Counted from the first letter of the stretch, positions 1 through 13,055 are shown. The stretch is DNA of 64,000 nt from Paramecium tetraurelia (GCF_000165425.1 NW_001799066.1:186001-250000); one strand, 5' to 3'. Program-made: numbers and translations. The notes: generated by a model from the letters alone, not told the origin.

Positions 1-941
1 GATATAAAATAATGTTTTGAACTAATTTCTCATTAAAATAAAGATAAATGCAAATTCTATGATTATGCACCTAAGGTCTTTAACTAAATCAGAAGACTAT
101 AGATGATCGATAATGACAATTATCTAAATAGTATTGGCCCTGAAAATCTTTTATTTAGTTTTATGTAAGGTGATCTTAGCACCTTAACTGAGTTAACTTC
201 AACTGGGAAAAGTGGAAGTTTCTTCTATTTTTCATAAGACGGATTGTACACGATAAAAACAATATCTGAGAAAGAGTTTTTATTATTCAGAAAAATACTA
301 AGCAATTACTTCTACTATTTGAAAAATTGCCCAAATTCTCTTATAATTAAGCTCTATGGTTTACATAAAATAAGCATAAATGGCAGAAAGATCTTCTTCA
401 TTGTAATGGGAAACGTATTTAAGACCGAATTTTAAATCCACAAAAAGTATGATCTCAAAGGTAGTACATATAAAAGAACTACTCAATAAAATCTTGATCC
501 AGATGTAGCTCGTAAAGATTTGGATTTTATGGCTAACAATGAAATAATCTCAATCGATCCAAAAAAACAATAAGAACTTTTAGAATAAATAGAAAAAGAT
601 TCAGAATTTTTATCGGATAATAATCTATTAGATTACAGTTTATTAATAGGAATTCATATTATAGAGGACAAAAAGGACATTTAGATGATTGCTAATGCTA
701 ATGACATAAAAATTATAAAGTCTAACGATTAAACTAAAATCTTCTTTTTCGGCATAATAGATATACTAACAGAATTTGAGTAATTAATTTTAATACTATT
801 TTTAGTACTTCAAAGTAAATGGAATCATTCTTTAAAAAAATCTTTTAAGGCCCATAAATTTCAGCTATTCCTCCTAAAGATTATTCTTAAAGATTCAAAA
901 ACTTCATGAGTTAAATATTAACTCAACAGAATTTTTATTGA
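1..941 (+). CDS. Phosphatidylinositol phosphate kinase (PIP5K/PIP4K family), 5' truncated by window edge
   Basis: Open from base 1 in frame 1, so the N-terminus lies outside the window; 304 residues are visible. The catalytic core of the PIP kinase family is clear: STGKSGSFFYFS (glycine loop), LYTIKTIS (ATP-binding Lys), the PNSLI...FYGL-like stretch read here as KLYGLHKI, KKYDLKGST, and LLDYSLLIGIH. The C-terminal FGIIDILTEF and ISAIPPKDYSQRFKNFM blocks are joined across a 26-nt intron (780-805). It phosphorylates phosphoinositides at membranes. Many Gln codons are TAA or TAG. The next gene is convergent, 285 bp away. Substrate choice (PI4P or PI5P) cannot be fixed from what is visible. Confidence 0.93.
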
Positions 942-1226
942 TTTTTTGATAAAAAAAATATAATTATATCATAAATTTAGTCAAAGTTACATGATTTGAA
1001 TTAATGTAACTGATCAATATATTGTATTCTATCCAAGATAATATTTCAAAGCTGTAATTACATTAATATGTAGTATTCAATTAATAAAATTATTTATAGT
1101 GTATTTGATATTAAATTTGATGAATTTAGGCGGTTGTAAGAAGATTGTATATTAAATCTTGAGTTTCACAAATAGATTATGAGATATCTGTAGAAATTTA
1201 AAACAATTTTTATGATTATAAGTGAA

Positions 1227-1780
1227 TCATTTTTATTTTTTATCCCAGCACCTTAAGGCTGTTAAAATATTCTAGAATATGCTAGGGTCTTTTTTATCTG
1301 GTTGAGCTTTTAATACTTTGGGTGACTAATTGGAATAACATATTTACATCTGAAACTTGTAAACTTACTTATTATTGTTAAGTTTATTACAATTAATAGA
1401 TCAATTTCGACTTTTCTTCATCATCCTGCATGAGATTAATTATTTCGTCAGCCATTTTAGGATTTTTTTTCAGTTACTGACCGGCCATGATTGTTAGAAA
1501 TTAATGAACCAATGGGATTCCAGATTCTAATGTTCTATGTATTAAAGTTGAAAAATACTACAATATCCTCTTTAACACCATTATTAAATTGCCACTGCTC
1601 CAATTTGAATATCCTTTGTAACAATAAATAATAATAATCTTTGATGAAGCCATTCATACAATTCATCTTCATCCATAAATTCCAAATCAGGTTTTGGAGG
1701 TTTACTTAAATCAGGAAAAAAACTAAAAATATATAAACACTCTCTAACTTATTCAAAAATTGCTATATTTCTTTATTCAT
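1227..1780 (-). CDS. Unknown small protein, 160 residues
   Basis: Not recognised. The best spliced model starts at 1778-1780 and uses three introns of 26, 26 and 19 nt, which makes start and stop frames agree. The N-terminus reads NNFFPDLSKPPKPDLEF followed by the acidic DEDELYEWLHQ. The middle is helical (LIHRTLESGIPLVHQFL) and is followed by KNPKMADEIINLMQDDEE and a short Gln run. The second intron (GTGG...AAAG) is the weakest choice, and a 19-nt alternative exists. Presence of a gene here is likely because three separate stretches have protein-like composition in compatible frames, but the exact joining is uncertain. Confidence 0.6.
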
Positions 1781-1859
1781 ATTAATAATAATTTAATAAA
1801 AATTGATCTCTAAATTATAAACTCAAATCACTAAACTTTATATACATATATATTACTAT

Positions 1860-2483
1860 TCAATCATTCCTTATTAAATCTTAATTTCTATTTTAGAACA
1901 CTTATTTAACATTTAGTTCATCATTCTTAAAGCAATTATTATTAACTACTGGAGATTCTTAAATATTGGCTAGCGCTTAAATATCTTTTTCGATTTCTTT
2001 GGATCCCTTATCATTTTAAGTAAAATAGTGATCATCTTGTTAAGATACAAAGTTCTCGTTTATTGGTAATAAGGTTGTGCATTCAATTCTTAACTATTAT
2101 GGGCTTTCAAAGTCAGATGAAGTATTAATGGATTTGACTTCAATAAATGTTTCATCAAACTTAGGTTCAAATTGATGATACTCCATCTTTACCCTCTTTC
2201 TAATTTCATCTTCTTCCAAAAAATCATTTTTATTATTCTTTAATCCTGTTTTTTATAATTAAAAAGTTGATCCCCTCTCTTTAAATTGTTTGGATTTGTC
2301 ACTTTTCTTCAAATAAACTTATTTTAAATCTAAAGTTGAAGGGATTGATTTAGATGATAATTTTAGCTTAGGATTAGACCCATTACCCTAATGATTTTAA
2401 ATTTTTGGTAACATTAGAAATGAAGCCACAAAAAAGCCAACTCCTATTCCTAACAAAAATTTGGCATCAATAATTATTTACAT
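1860..2483 (-). CDS. Unknown protein with one N-terminal membrane segment
   Basis: Single open frame of 207 residues without introns. After MQIIIDAK comes a hydrophobic stretch (FLLGIGVGFFVASFLML) that looks like a signal anchor. The rest is polar and low in hydrophobics, with KSIPSTLDLKQ, an acidic-basic LEEDEIRKRVKMEYHQ and a glutamine/asparagine-rich tail. This suggests a single-pass membrane protein with a soluble, mostly disordered domain. No family is recognised. It lies 79 bp downstream of the start of the previous minus-strand gene, with nothing but AT-rich sequence between. Confidence 0.62.
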
Positions 2484-2499
2484 AAAACTCTTAAATTAT

Positions 2500-2985
2500 T
2501 AAATATATAATATTATATACAATTCCTAATTTAGACATCTCATCTCTTTCAAGAATTAGGATATATTATTCTTAGGTCTTGGATTAGATTTCTTATAATC
2601 AATGTAGGAATACACTTTAAAAATTTATAACAATATTTTCAAACTTTTTGTAATTCCTATTTTGAATACAACCGATTTCTATTAGATCCACTTCTAACCA
2701 ATTCTACAAGCATTCATTCAATATATAAGTGTAATAAATACCAATATTGAAGAAGTTTAGAATATTATATTTTATTCAATTTTGAATGAATTCTGATAAT
2801 CGAATTTGCTTTAGATATCAATCCACTTAAGCAGAAATGTATAACGCTTCAAGAAAATATCCTCTATTTTTACTCTGGTGAAATTTCAAACAAAAATATA
2901 TATCCAATGATCCATTCAGAAATTGCCTTTTTTCTTAAAAATAAGTCCTTCTAATGACCAATATCCTTCCTCTTCTCATTAGTGA
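2500..2985 (-). other. Coding-like minus-strand segment, gene model unresolved
   Basis: Between two minus-strand genes there are several stretches with protein-like composition in changing frames, for example RKKAISEWIIGYIFLFE, FLKRYTFLLKWIDIQSKF and NWLEVDLIEIGCIQNRNY. I could not connect them with convincing GT...AG introns to a single start and stop. This may be a small gene with several introns, a decayed gene, or chance open sequence. No function can be suggested. Confidence 0.3.
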
Positions 2986-3052
2986 ATAGAATAAACCAAA
3001 ATTAAATATATTATAACTTTATAGCAATGTATAAAACATATACATAGATTCT

Positions 3053-4493
<1,441 letters not shown>

Positions 4494-5586
4494 ATGTACT
4501 AATGCATAGTATTTCCTTCTGATTATACGCCATTTAAATAAGAATTGATATTAACAGGATGTGTGGTGGCTTATGAATTGCTGACCTATCCTATTGATTT
4601 TATAGGAAATAGAAGTATTTAGAGGGAAACATATTTATCAAAATCCTTAATTTAGGAGTCATCTTTAATATACTCTGAAGTAAATCATTTCCTTATTTTT
4701 TACGATTGTTGGTTCAAAGTGTAGTCTATATTATGGATTAAAAAGCAGAATTGATTTATCACTAAGTAAGATTGTATTACGATACTATATCTTTAATTAT
4801 TTATACTTCAAATATGCGTTTAAGAATTACATCTCACCAAGATTCAAAGATGAGGACGAGAACAAAGGATTTGATATTACTCCAGAAAATTCAACTGTTT
4901 ATCCTTTATTGAGATATGCAAAGATGACAGATCCATTAGTATTACTAATAGCAGCAACATCTAATTTGATTGGAATGATTGCATCTCATCCTATTAGCAT
5001 TTTAAAAGTGAGACTGCAAAATGAAATACTAAAATAGCATGAGTATTGTTAATGTTAAATTATTAGAACCAAGAATTATTCATAGAAGATGACTGAAATG
5101 AGTAGATCATGTGGTAATTAGATGTGGATTAAAACCACTTTTGGTTCTCGCTTTTTATATACATACTTATAATTTATAGCAGAAATGGGTCTATTTTAGT
5201 TTTGTTTAAATAAATTAGGATATGAATTTCTGAATGTCTTTAGGCCCAATTAATATTTCAATGGCAACATAATAACTGTAGGATTCTCTGTGATAGGATC
5301 TTCCTTGATTTCAACATTATTATTGCAACCGATTTATATATACTAATAAAGGTCTGCTTATTAAGTCATTACTAAACAGCCCAAAAAATCCATCAAATCT
5401 TTTTATGTTCAAGTATATATGTATATTATTAAACAGCTTTATTAAAAAGAGAAAGCACAAGGGTTCTTAAAAGGATATATACATAATGCCTTGAGAAGTA
5501 TAAGTAGGAATGGGATAGCAGTTGGTACATTATGGGGTCTTGCAACAAAAGCTAACAAGGAAAGATTTAGACCTTCAGAGGATTGA
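4494..5586 (+). CDS. Mitochondrial carrier family (SLC25) protein with a frame break
   Basis: Three weak repeats of the carrier fold are visible. The first has ELLTYPIDFI (the P-x-D signature). The second has IGMIASHPISILKVRLQ, where Ser replaces the usual Asp. The third has STLLLQPIYIYQQRSAY followed by GFLKGYIHNALRSISRNGI. The start chosen is the ATG at 4494. Near 4600 the reading frame shifts by one base between TYPIDFI and the following EVFRGKHIYQNPQF without a plausible intron. From there to the TGA at 5584-5586 the frame is open. The family moves solutes across the inner mitochondrial membrane; substrate unknown. The break may be a sequence error, a decayed gene or an unusual splice. 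Confidence 0.62.
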
Positions 5587-5691
5587 CTTGAAATATTTAT
5601 GTTTGATTAAGAAAATGAAATATAGAATAAATTTACACTTCGTAAATTAAGAAATGAAGAAATCGATTATACAATTTATTAAAAATAATGT

Positions 5692-6498
<807 letters not shown>

Positions 6499-6806
6499 AA
6501 ATAATTTATTTAATTGAATTTATTCAAAATAAACTTAACTAATTAATTCAAATCACAACCAATCCCAAATTATATCTATTATTATTATCAATCATTTTTT
6601 ATAAATTTTATTTTAGAACATTCAACATGCTTGTTATGTGAATTGCTTTGCTCAAAATCACTCATATTAATGCAATTATTGTTTGATTACAATTAATCCA
6701 TACTTGAATTTCAAAAAATTATTATTCAAAATGAGTTTTGCTATCTATATCTATTAATAAGTTCAATTTTAAATATTTTAATTTAAATCATTTTTTTAAT
6801 TTTTAT
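6499..6806. other. Divergent intergenic region between Rab and Alba genes
   Basis: About 308 bp of AT-rich sequence separate the start codons of two divergent genes. It must carry both promoters. I see no distinctive motif or extra reading frame in it. Confidence 0.5.
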
Positions 6807-7728
6807 ATGAGAGCAACTCAAGATAAATACGAACACGTCAGAGGTGAATAAGCATAAGCTCCAATCAACGAAATTAGAGTCGCTGCCAAAGGACTTGATG
6901 GCTCATACATCAAAAGAGCTATTGAATTGTTGGTTGGCACATAAGAGATCCCAAAATAAGACTCTGTTGTGATTAAAGGAATTGATAATGCCATTCCTAA
7001 GGTATTGGTTATTAGTGAAATTGTAAGAAGAAGAGTAGCTGGATTATCACAAGTATCTCATTCAATTCTATATAAGATTAATTAAATTGGAAATACTTAA
7101 ATTGTGGACAAATATGTACCAACTGAAGAAGGATTAGTTGAAGTCAATATTACTAAATAATTGTCTATTTTGACCGTTAAATTGACCACAAAGCCAACTG
7201 AAGAAGAAAAAAAGTCTGTTGGATATTAAGAACCACTCCCTGAATCTGAAGTTGTTCCATAAAAATAAAGATAATGTAATTAATAAATTTAATAATTTAG
7301 AAGGAGAAAAAAGAGAAAGAAACACAAGATAAAATAGAGGTGCTCCAAGAGGTGAAAACAGAGGTCAAGATAGAAGAGATAATAGAGACAATAGAGATAA
7401 CAGAGACAACAGAGATAACAGAGACAACAGAGACAGAAGAGATAACAGAGACAACAGAGACAATAGAGAAAATAGAGAAAGAAGAGACAATAGAGACAAT
7501 AGAGACAATAGAGATAACAGAGACAACAGAGATAGAAGAGACAATAGAGAAAACAGAGACAACAGAGAACAAAGAGACAATAGAGAAAACAGAGATAACA
7601 GAGAACACAGAGACAACAGAGATAACAGAGATAATAGAGACAGAAGGGATAACAGAGATAACAGAGACAACAATAGATAAAACAATACAAGAAATACCAA
7701 TGCAAGAGAATAAGAAAAGAAATAATGA
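6807..7728 (+). CDS. Alba-domain nucleic-acid-binding protein with a long R-D-N repeat tail
   Basis: 298 residues with one 25-nt intron (7276-7300). Residues about 20-105 form an Alba domain: INEIRVAAKGLDGSYIKRA, a central GTQEIPKQDSVVIKG and the conserved AIPKVLVISEIVRRRVAG. In eukaryotes such proteins bind RNA (the RNase P/MRP Rpp20/Rpp25 group and translation regulators). From about residue 178 the tail is a run of Arg-Asp-Asn or Arg-Glu-Asn triplets with occasional RR or RERR, a charged RNA-binding-like low-complexity region. Several long open frames on both strands at 7.29-7.76 kb are only shadows of this periodic DNA. Start by ATG at 6807 after an AT-rich leader. Confidence 0.9.
7366..7680 (+). 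repeat. 9-bp tandem repeat coding for Arg-Asp-Asn
   Basis: Roughly 35 imperfect copies of a 9-bp unit of the type AGAGACAAC / AGAGATAAT lie inside the Alba gene. Copies differ mostly at third positions (GAC/GAT, AAC/AAT) or by single changes to GAA or CGA-like Arg codons, so selection has kept the R-D/E-N amino acid pattern. The period of 9 keeps three frames open on both strands. Confidence 0.9.
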
Positions 7729-7813
7729 GATATAAAAAATCTGTTTAAGAAATACAATAAAATTTTAAAATATTCCCAAATTTATTTAATTAGATAATTT
7801 TATTTAATATTCT

Positions 7814-8335
7814 ATGCAGAATGATCTAAATTCATCTTTGATTTCAGCCCAGAATAAATAAACAATAATGGTCATTGGATTGCAACAAGCTGGAAAGACC
7901 ACGCTTGTTTAGAAATTTAAGGCTATAAATAAAAAGCTATTCTAAGAATCAAAGATTTCAGATTACGAGATTGAATTAATTGATACGCCAACCTACGATT
8001 CTTTCTTTACGTTGTTACCTTTTAGGGATCCAAAAGTTACAGGATATATCATTATATTTTGTGATTAAAATACAGACATTTTGAAATCTATCAAGTAAAT
8101 TAGGAAAAAGCTATTTACAAATAATGGCTAGCATAAAAGGACTATAATAATTTTGAATGAATATATAAAAGATAATGGGTCTTCTCAAATTCAAGAGGAA
8201 ATTATGAATATCAAATATTGGTGTAAACAATAGGATATTATATTTTGCTAATTAGATGTAAGCAGAGCATCACCTAAAGAAATACGTAAAAAATTAATAC
8301 TTAAATAGTCCGTGTATTTGAAAGGATGTACATGA
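7814..8335 (+). CDS. Small GTPase-like protein, degenerate Arf/Rab type
   Basis: 173 residues, no intron. A P-loop is clear in IGLQQAGKTTLVQKF, and the G3 region reads IDTPTYDSFFTLLPF, keeping D-T but not the usual G. A hydrophobic strand GYIIIFCDQN follows. The N/TKxD guanine-specificity motif is not visible: the equivalent strand ends IIILNEYIKD. So nucleotide binding is possible but specificity for guanine is doubtful. There is no clear lipid signal at either end (C-terminus KGCT). It resembles Arl or SR-beta type proteins in its core. The stop overlaps the start region of the next gene. Confidence 0.7.
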
Positions 8336-8794
8336 AAAGAATACGAACTACTTTGAAATAGAAAATATTTATCATTCTGTAGTTTGCAATTGCAATGTAT
8401 GTTTTTCTATTTGCAATTTGGCTGTCTATTAAGGATCCATCTTTAATTGTATTATCCAATAATTTTTGTTTTAGATAAGTAATATTTCATTGGAGATCTA
8501 CTGCTTAGCATTGCTATGCTTAGGAATTTCACATATTTTCATTCCATATTTTTGTATTATCTTAATAGTATTTTTAGTGAGAAAAGGAATAAAGGATTCA
8601 AATACTTAATGCATTAATAGAGTAAACAACATTTAGTTAGTAAGTCCAAAATTTTCAGTTGTATAGTTACTGTTATCTCAGTAATAACCCTGATTATTGC
8701 CTCCACGTTCTTCACGCTGCTATCCTGCCTAATAATGTCTATACTTTTCACGTTTAATTCAGTTCTTTGCATATTTTTTACATTTTATTTATGA
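8326..8794 (+). CDS. Small multi-pass membrane protein, unknown
   Basis: 139 residues after removing introns 8449-8474 and 8644-8666 (26 and 23 nt). It shows about four hydrophobic segments: IFIILQFAIAMYVFLFAIWL, LEIYCLALLCLGISHIFI, FCIILIVFLV and a long C-terminal hydrophobic stretch ending in FTFYL. No family is recognised. The in-frame ATG codons at 8326 and 8332 both overlap the stop of the preceding GTPase-like gene (8333-8335); the next ATG at 8395 would remove half of the first membrane segment. Either genes overlap here or translation starts later. Confidence 0.6.
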
Positions 8795-8857
8795 AAAGTT
8801 ATTGTTGTTAAGATCAGAAAATGATTATTTATACAATCATGTTAAACTTGAATTAAT

Positions 8858-9262
8858 ATGATAAATAAACTATATTTCCAAGATTGTTCATGGGTTTTTA
8901 ATTCCTTAAGGATATAAGATATAATTTCAATTAATTGTCCTCATCTCAAATATTATATCATTTCTTCTCTCAAAAATTGTTCAGTTTTACTAATCAAATC
9001 TTTCTAAAACATGTAAAAAAGCAAAAACTTTCAGGTAAATTGTTAGAGTATTCTGAGAGTATAGTAATAGAAACAAATGTATTTAAAATTGATTTAATTA
9101 ATTAAATTAGTGATATTGAATACACATAAATCAAATAGGCTTTCAAATGCAATTTACTGTTTATTTGTTCTCAGAAATGAATATGATATGATTAAATAAA
9201 AAAGCAACTTAAATTTATAAAAACCACCAAGCTTCTTAATATTTTTATCAGCATATTCTTGA
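8858..9262 (+). CDS. Possible small gene, unknown
   Basis: A TGA-free frame of 134 codons starting at ATG 8858. The first half reads like protein (CSWVFNSLRIQDIISINC, CPHLKYYIISSLKNC) and vaguely recalls leucine-rich repeats; the second half is lysine- and asparagine-rich. An in-frame 30-nt intron-like segment sits at about 9034-9063. In DNA this AT-rich an open frame of this length can arise by chance, so the call is weak. Confidence 0.3.
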
Positions 9263-9586
9263 ATGAAAAAAATATGATTCAAGATAGGAAATGCTAAGTT
9301 CTTCACAATTTTTAATATGAATTTGATGATTATGTTTTAATATTAAATCATTAATAGAAGAAAATAAGTTTAGAATTCCTAATCTGTTGATGAAAAAAAA
9401 TAAATAATATATAAAATAAAAATAAATGATACGCTACTTATGTGTTATTAAAATATCATGTAATAATTTATTAAAATAATTTAATTAATTAAGAACATCA
9501 CCATTCTCAGTTTATGTTTAAGAATGAAATTCTTTAGAATGTAATATTAGAAAATAATTTTAAAAAATTAGAACATATTTCTTATA
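9263..9586. other. AT-rich intergenic stretch
   Basis: About 320 bp without a supported gene before the RING-LON start. Contains short A and T runs only. Confidence 0.45.
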
Positions 9587-10477
9587 ATGTCACTCTAAGA
9601 AAATTGTAGCATATGCTTCGAGGATTTTGAAGATCCTGTTAAATTACCTTGTAATCATATTTTCTGTCGAGATTGTATCGTGGTTGCTCTTGAAGTATAG
9701 TATTTTAATAAAATCTAAGCAAAGACAGAGTTGTCCAATATGCAGACGACTATGTTGTAACTATATTAACTCGCCATTTCTTTCCATCACTCAACCTGAG
9801 GAAAGTTTGCATGAGCAGGAGGGGGATCCTTGCTTCATTTACAGAATAACTATCCATCACAACGCTTAAGCTCAATTTAATTTCTTTGAAAAAAGGTAAT
9901 GAAGTATACGAATAATTTTAGATATGTTGAAATGATAACAGAAGCTTTAAAAAAAAACTTGACTTTTATAATTGATCCTCAATACAATGACTGTTGCATG
10001 AGAGTTAAACTAATTGAATGTGTACCAGTTCATCAGCATTCAATTTACGTCTGCACAGTATAGAATATCCAACGTCTAAAAATAGTTGGATTTTCTGAAA
10101 GAAATATAAAGGATTCTGATTCTGTAAATTTTATAAATAATATTTAGAAACTAAAATATGCAACTACACAATCAATAATTGACAATTTCGATTAAGAAAC
10201 TTTAATTCTCTACTAGAAATTACATACATGCATTGAAGAAATAATCCAAATATTGTCTTTGAATGAAAACGCAAAGAGCCAACTGCTAGCACTAGCTGGC
10301 AAAAAGGAGGAAACCTCACCAGAAAAAATATCGAAACATTCATTAGAAATGTTATAAACTATATAGATGTGTGAAAATGGACTTTTAAAATGGTATTACA
10401 GTACCGACATTAATGGAAGATTGGGGGTGATTCTCAAACATTACGAATCCTATCTGAATTATTGTTAGAACTAATGA
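9587..10477 (+). CDS. RING finger plus LON-like domain protein (LONRF type E3 ligase)
   Basis: 279 residues. The RING starts almost at the N-terminus: CSICFEDFEDPVKLPC, NHIFCRDCIVVALE, then across a 25-nt intron (9695-9719) QRQSCPICRR, giving the usual C3HC4 spacing. After a second intron (9896-9921) the protein continues FNFFEKRYVEMITEAL and LTFIIDPQYNDCCM, resembling the LON substrate-binding domain (normally LFE.RY..M...). The tail ISLNENAK-like LSLNENAKSQLLAL also fits. Such proteins are ubiquitin ligases that recognise substrates through the LON part. The first intron ends in AAG rather than TAG. Confidence 0.78.
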
Positions 10478-10531
10478 TTATCATATTTTATATATTTTTT
10501 ATTTTCAAACGTTCATTTTATTTTAATTTAT

Positions 10532-12712
10532 ATGTAGGCTCGTATTCAACAGCTATCTAAACATATTCCAGACAAGCGAATTCACAACTATGCTTTTTCC
10601 ACACAAGCCGTCATTGGAAGAGGCTCCTATGGAGTAGTCTATATCGGTAGAAATATAGATTCAGGGTATTCCATTATGTAATTTCTATTTTAGGTAAATT
10701 GTTGCCATTAAAGCAATCGCCTTCTAACAATATTCCTCAGAGAATCAAACATTATTACAAAAAGAAATTGATATAATGAAAGACTTGGACTGTCCCAATA
10801 TAGTTAGACTTATCGATGTAATTACAACGGCTAATAATTGTTATATAATTTCGGAACTGTGTACCGGAGGAGACTTAAAAGAATACATGAAAAGATCAGT
10901 AAGAGTTTCATCTGATATCCTAGGGACCAATTGAGGAATCAGCTGCTACTAAAATATTGATATAAATATTGCGGGGGATTCTTTAATCATTTAAAAGAGG
11001 AATCATACATAGAGATCTTAAACCAGCCAACATCTTAGTGGCCAACAATAACATATTCAAGATAGCCGACTTTGGATTTGCCAAACGATTCGATAAATTA
11101 GATGAAGATTTGATGACATCCCTAGTTGGAACTCCCCTCTACATGTCTCCACAAGTATTACTTAGAAGATAATACACTTCCAAATGCGATGTATGGTCTA
11201 TAGGCTTAATATTCTACGAAATGATAGAAGGCAAAACACCTTGGAATGTTAGAGACATTCTAGATTTAGTTAATAAACAGAGAAATTAAAAAATTGCTTT
11301 TTGTAATTTTATTCTTAATAATATTAGCAAAAAAAATTTCTAAATCAGCTTAATAATTCATCACTGGGTGTTTAGCTTACGAAGAAAATAATAGATTTGG
11401 GTGGGAATAAGTCTTTACTCATCCTTTATTTGAAAATGCATTTGAGAGACAACCAAAAAAGGAGACATAATAATAATCTTAACCTCAAACTTAAAATCCA
11501 TAACCATAACCTTAAGTTTAATAATTATATTAATAAACATAATAGCCTGCATAAAATCATCCACAAAATTAAACTTAGTAAGTATCTTAAAATAAGAACA
11601 CTTCAAAGTAGTAACAAGCTTCAATGCATTAACAATAAATTTAATAAGTTTTCTCTTAAACTTAACCCCTGTAATAGTTATAATAACAGATTCCAAACTA
11701 ATAATAAAAGCCAATAATACAACCTACTTAACCATAACTACAATAATAGTTTGCAAATACTTCAAATTTAACTCCCCAAGAGGCTAAATAAAACAAGTCA
11801 ATGCAAATAATCCCTAATGTAAGTCCTACAGATGATAAAATTAAACGAAATACAATATCTCCTCTGTAATTACACGTTGATAATCGATAAGTTTAGCTGA
11901 TTAAAGGTAAGCATTATTTGAAAACTCATGCTTCCCCCCAAAATGATGAGGAAAACAAAAATAATATCTCCAACTAAAAAATATAAAATTGTCAAACACA
12001 GCCTAATACTTAGAAGAAAGATAGAACTGTGAGTGTAGTTCATCATAAAGTTGAATCTTAGCAGACTACTAGCAGATATAGTGACAATAAGTAATGCAGG
12101 GAAGATTAATTCAAATCTGAAAGAAATTATTGTCCTCCAAAGCATCTTTACTAAAATTCAGAGCCAAAGTTCCTATTTCATAGATAATCTTCTGAAAATG
12201 ATGAATTCACTATCAACAGAATGCTTATTTAAAATTAGATAGAATTTTTGTTGTTTCTGAAAAAACTTAGAGAACAATTACTTGAGTTCTATGGCAACAA
12301 TTCAATTTAAGCATCAACAGTTGAAAAATTATCCTTTATTCTTTTGAAAAATGTTATGATCAAAACTACAGATATAAAAACTAATCTTGTTGATAAATAA
12401 ATCAATATATTAGATTTAAGAGATTTTGAACATTTTAGAATGACAGAATCTTTTCGAAATTTAGAAAAATGCATTTTAGAAATCCATTTTGAAACATTCA
12501 ATCAATTCTAAGAAACGTTCTTGCATTTAAACGAAAATTTAAATTTAGTTATGTAGGATTCAGATTTCTTAGAAATATTTAATAACAATTTTGAGTATTC
12601 AATTCATTTTGTTAAATATGCTTACAATTTGACTGCCTAATTCATTAAATGTAAATTTTAATATTATTTTAAGCCTTTTTATATGACTAAGTACTTGAGT
12701 GCTCAAATGTGA
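10532..12712 (+). CDS. Ser/Thr protein kinase, ULK/Fused-like, with Gln-rich C-terminal region
   Basis: 700 residues, introns at 10666-10693, 10899-10923 and 11303-11327. Kinase domain at residues 16-290: IGRGSYGVVYIG, VAIKAI, ELCTGGDLKEYM, IIHRDLKPANILVA, IADFGFAKR, GTPLYMSPQVL, CDVWSIGLIFYEMIEGKTPW. The order and style match ULK/Atg1-type kinases. The APE motif, usually with Glu, reads S-P-Gln (CAA, 11152-11154). Residues about 295-400 are very rich in glutamine, mostly coded by TAA and TAG. The C-terminal 300 residues are charged and helical without a named domain. A further open piece at 12766-12891 could be a last exon. Confidence 0.9.
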
Positions 12713-12765
12713 AGATTGTAAATTTTACTTTTCTTTTGGGACAATTAGCCTAATATTTATAATAA

Positions 12766-12891
12766 ATGTCATTCTCTCCAAATGATGTGAATAAACTCCT
12801 TAGTAATTGTCGTAGTTTCAAGGAGGATTTCAGATTAAAAAGAGTTGAATGTCTAAACTTAATGGAGAAACTAATAGTTAAATACAATTGA
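12766..12891 (+). CDS. Short open frame, possible last exon of the kinase or mini-gene
   Basis: 41 codons beginning MSFSPNDVNKLLSNCRSF and ending RVECLNLMEKLIVKYN before TGA. The composition is clearly protein-like. No simple intron joins it in frame to the kinase gene ending at 12712, although a GT...TAG segment of about 40 nt spans the gap. No function can be given. Confidence 0.35.
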   Translation: MSFSPNDVNKLLSNCRSFKEDFRLKRVECLNLMEKLIVKYN

Positions 12892-13055
12892 TTTAAAAAT
12901 AATCATGTTATCTATGTTTAAGTATCAATTTATATTATATTTACCCATTGTTATGTAAAACAATATATATCCATATTATTAAAAGAAAAAGGCAACTTTG
13001 AAAATAAAAATATTTTTATAACTTAATATTAAACATAATTGTGTATTATTATAAT

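Noticed and set aside
7289-7757. Several long open frames on both strands, including Cys/Leu-rich and Ser/Leu/Val-rich peptides
   Set aside because: They are shadows of the 9-bp coding repeat in the Alba gene; the period of nine keeps other frames open.
11397-11717. Asn/Lys/His-rich frame of 106 codons and an antisense hydrophobic frame
   Set aside because: Shadow of the Gln-rich region of the kinase, where the true frame is full of TAA and TAG.
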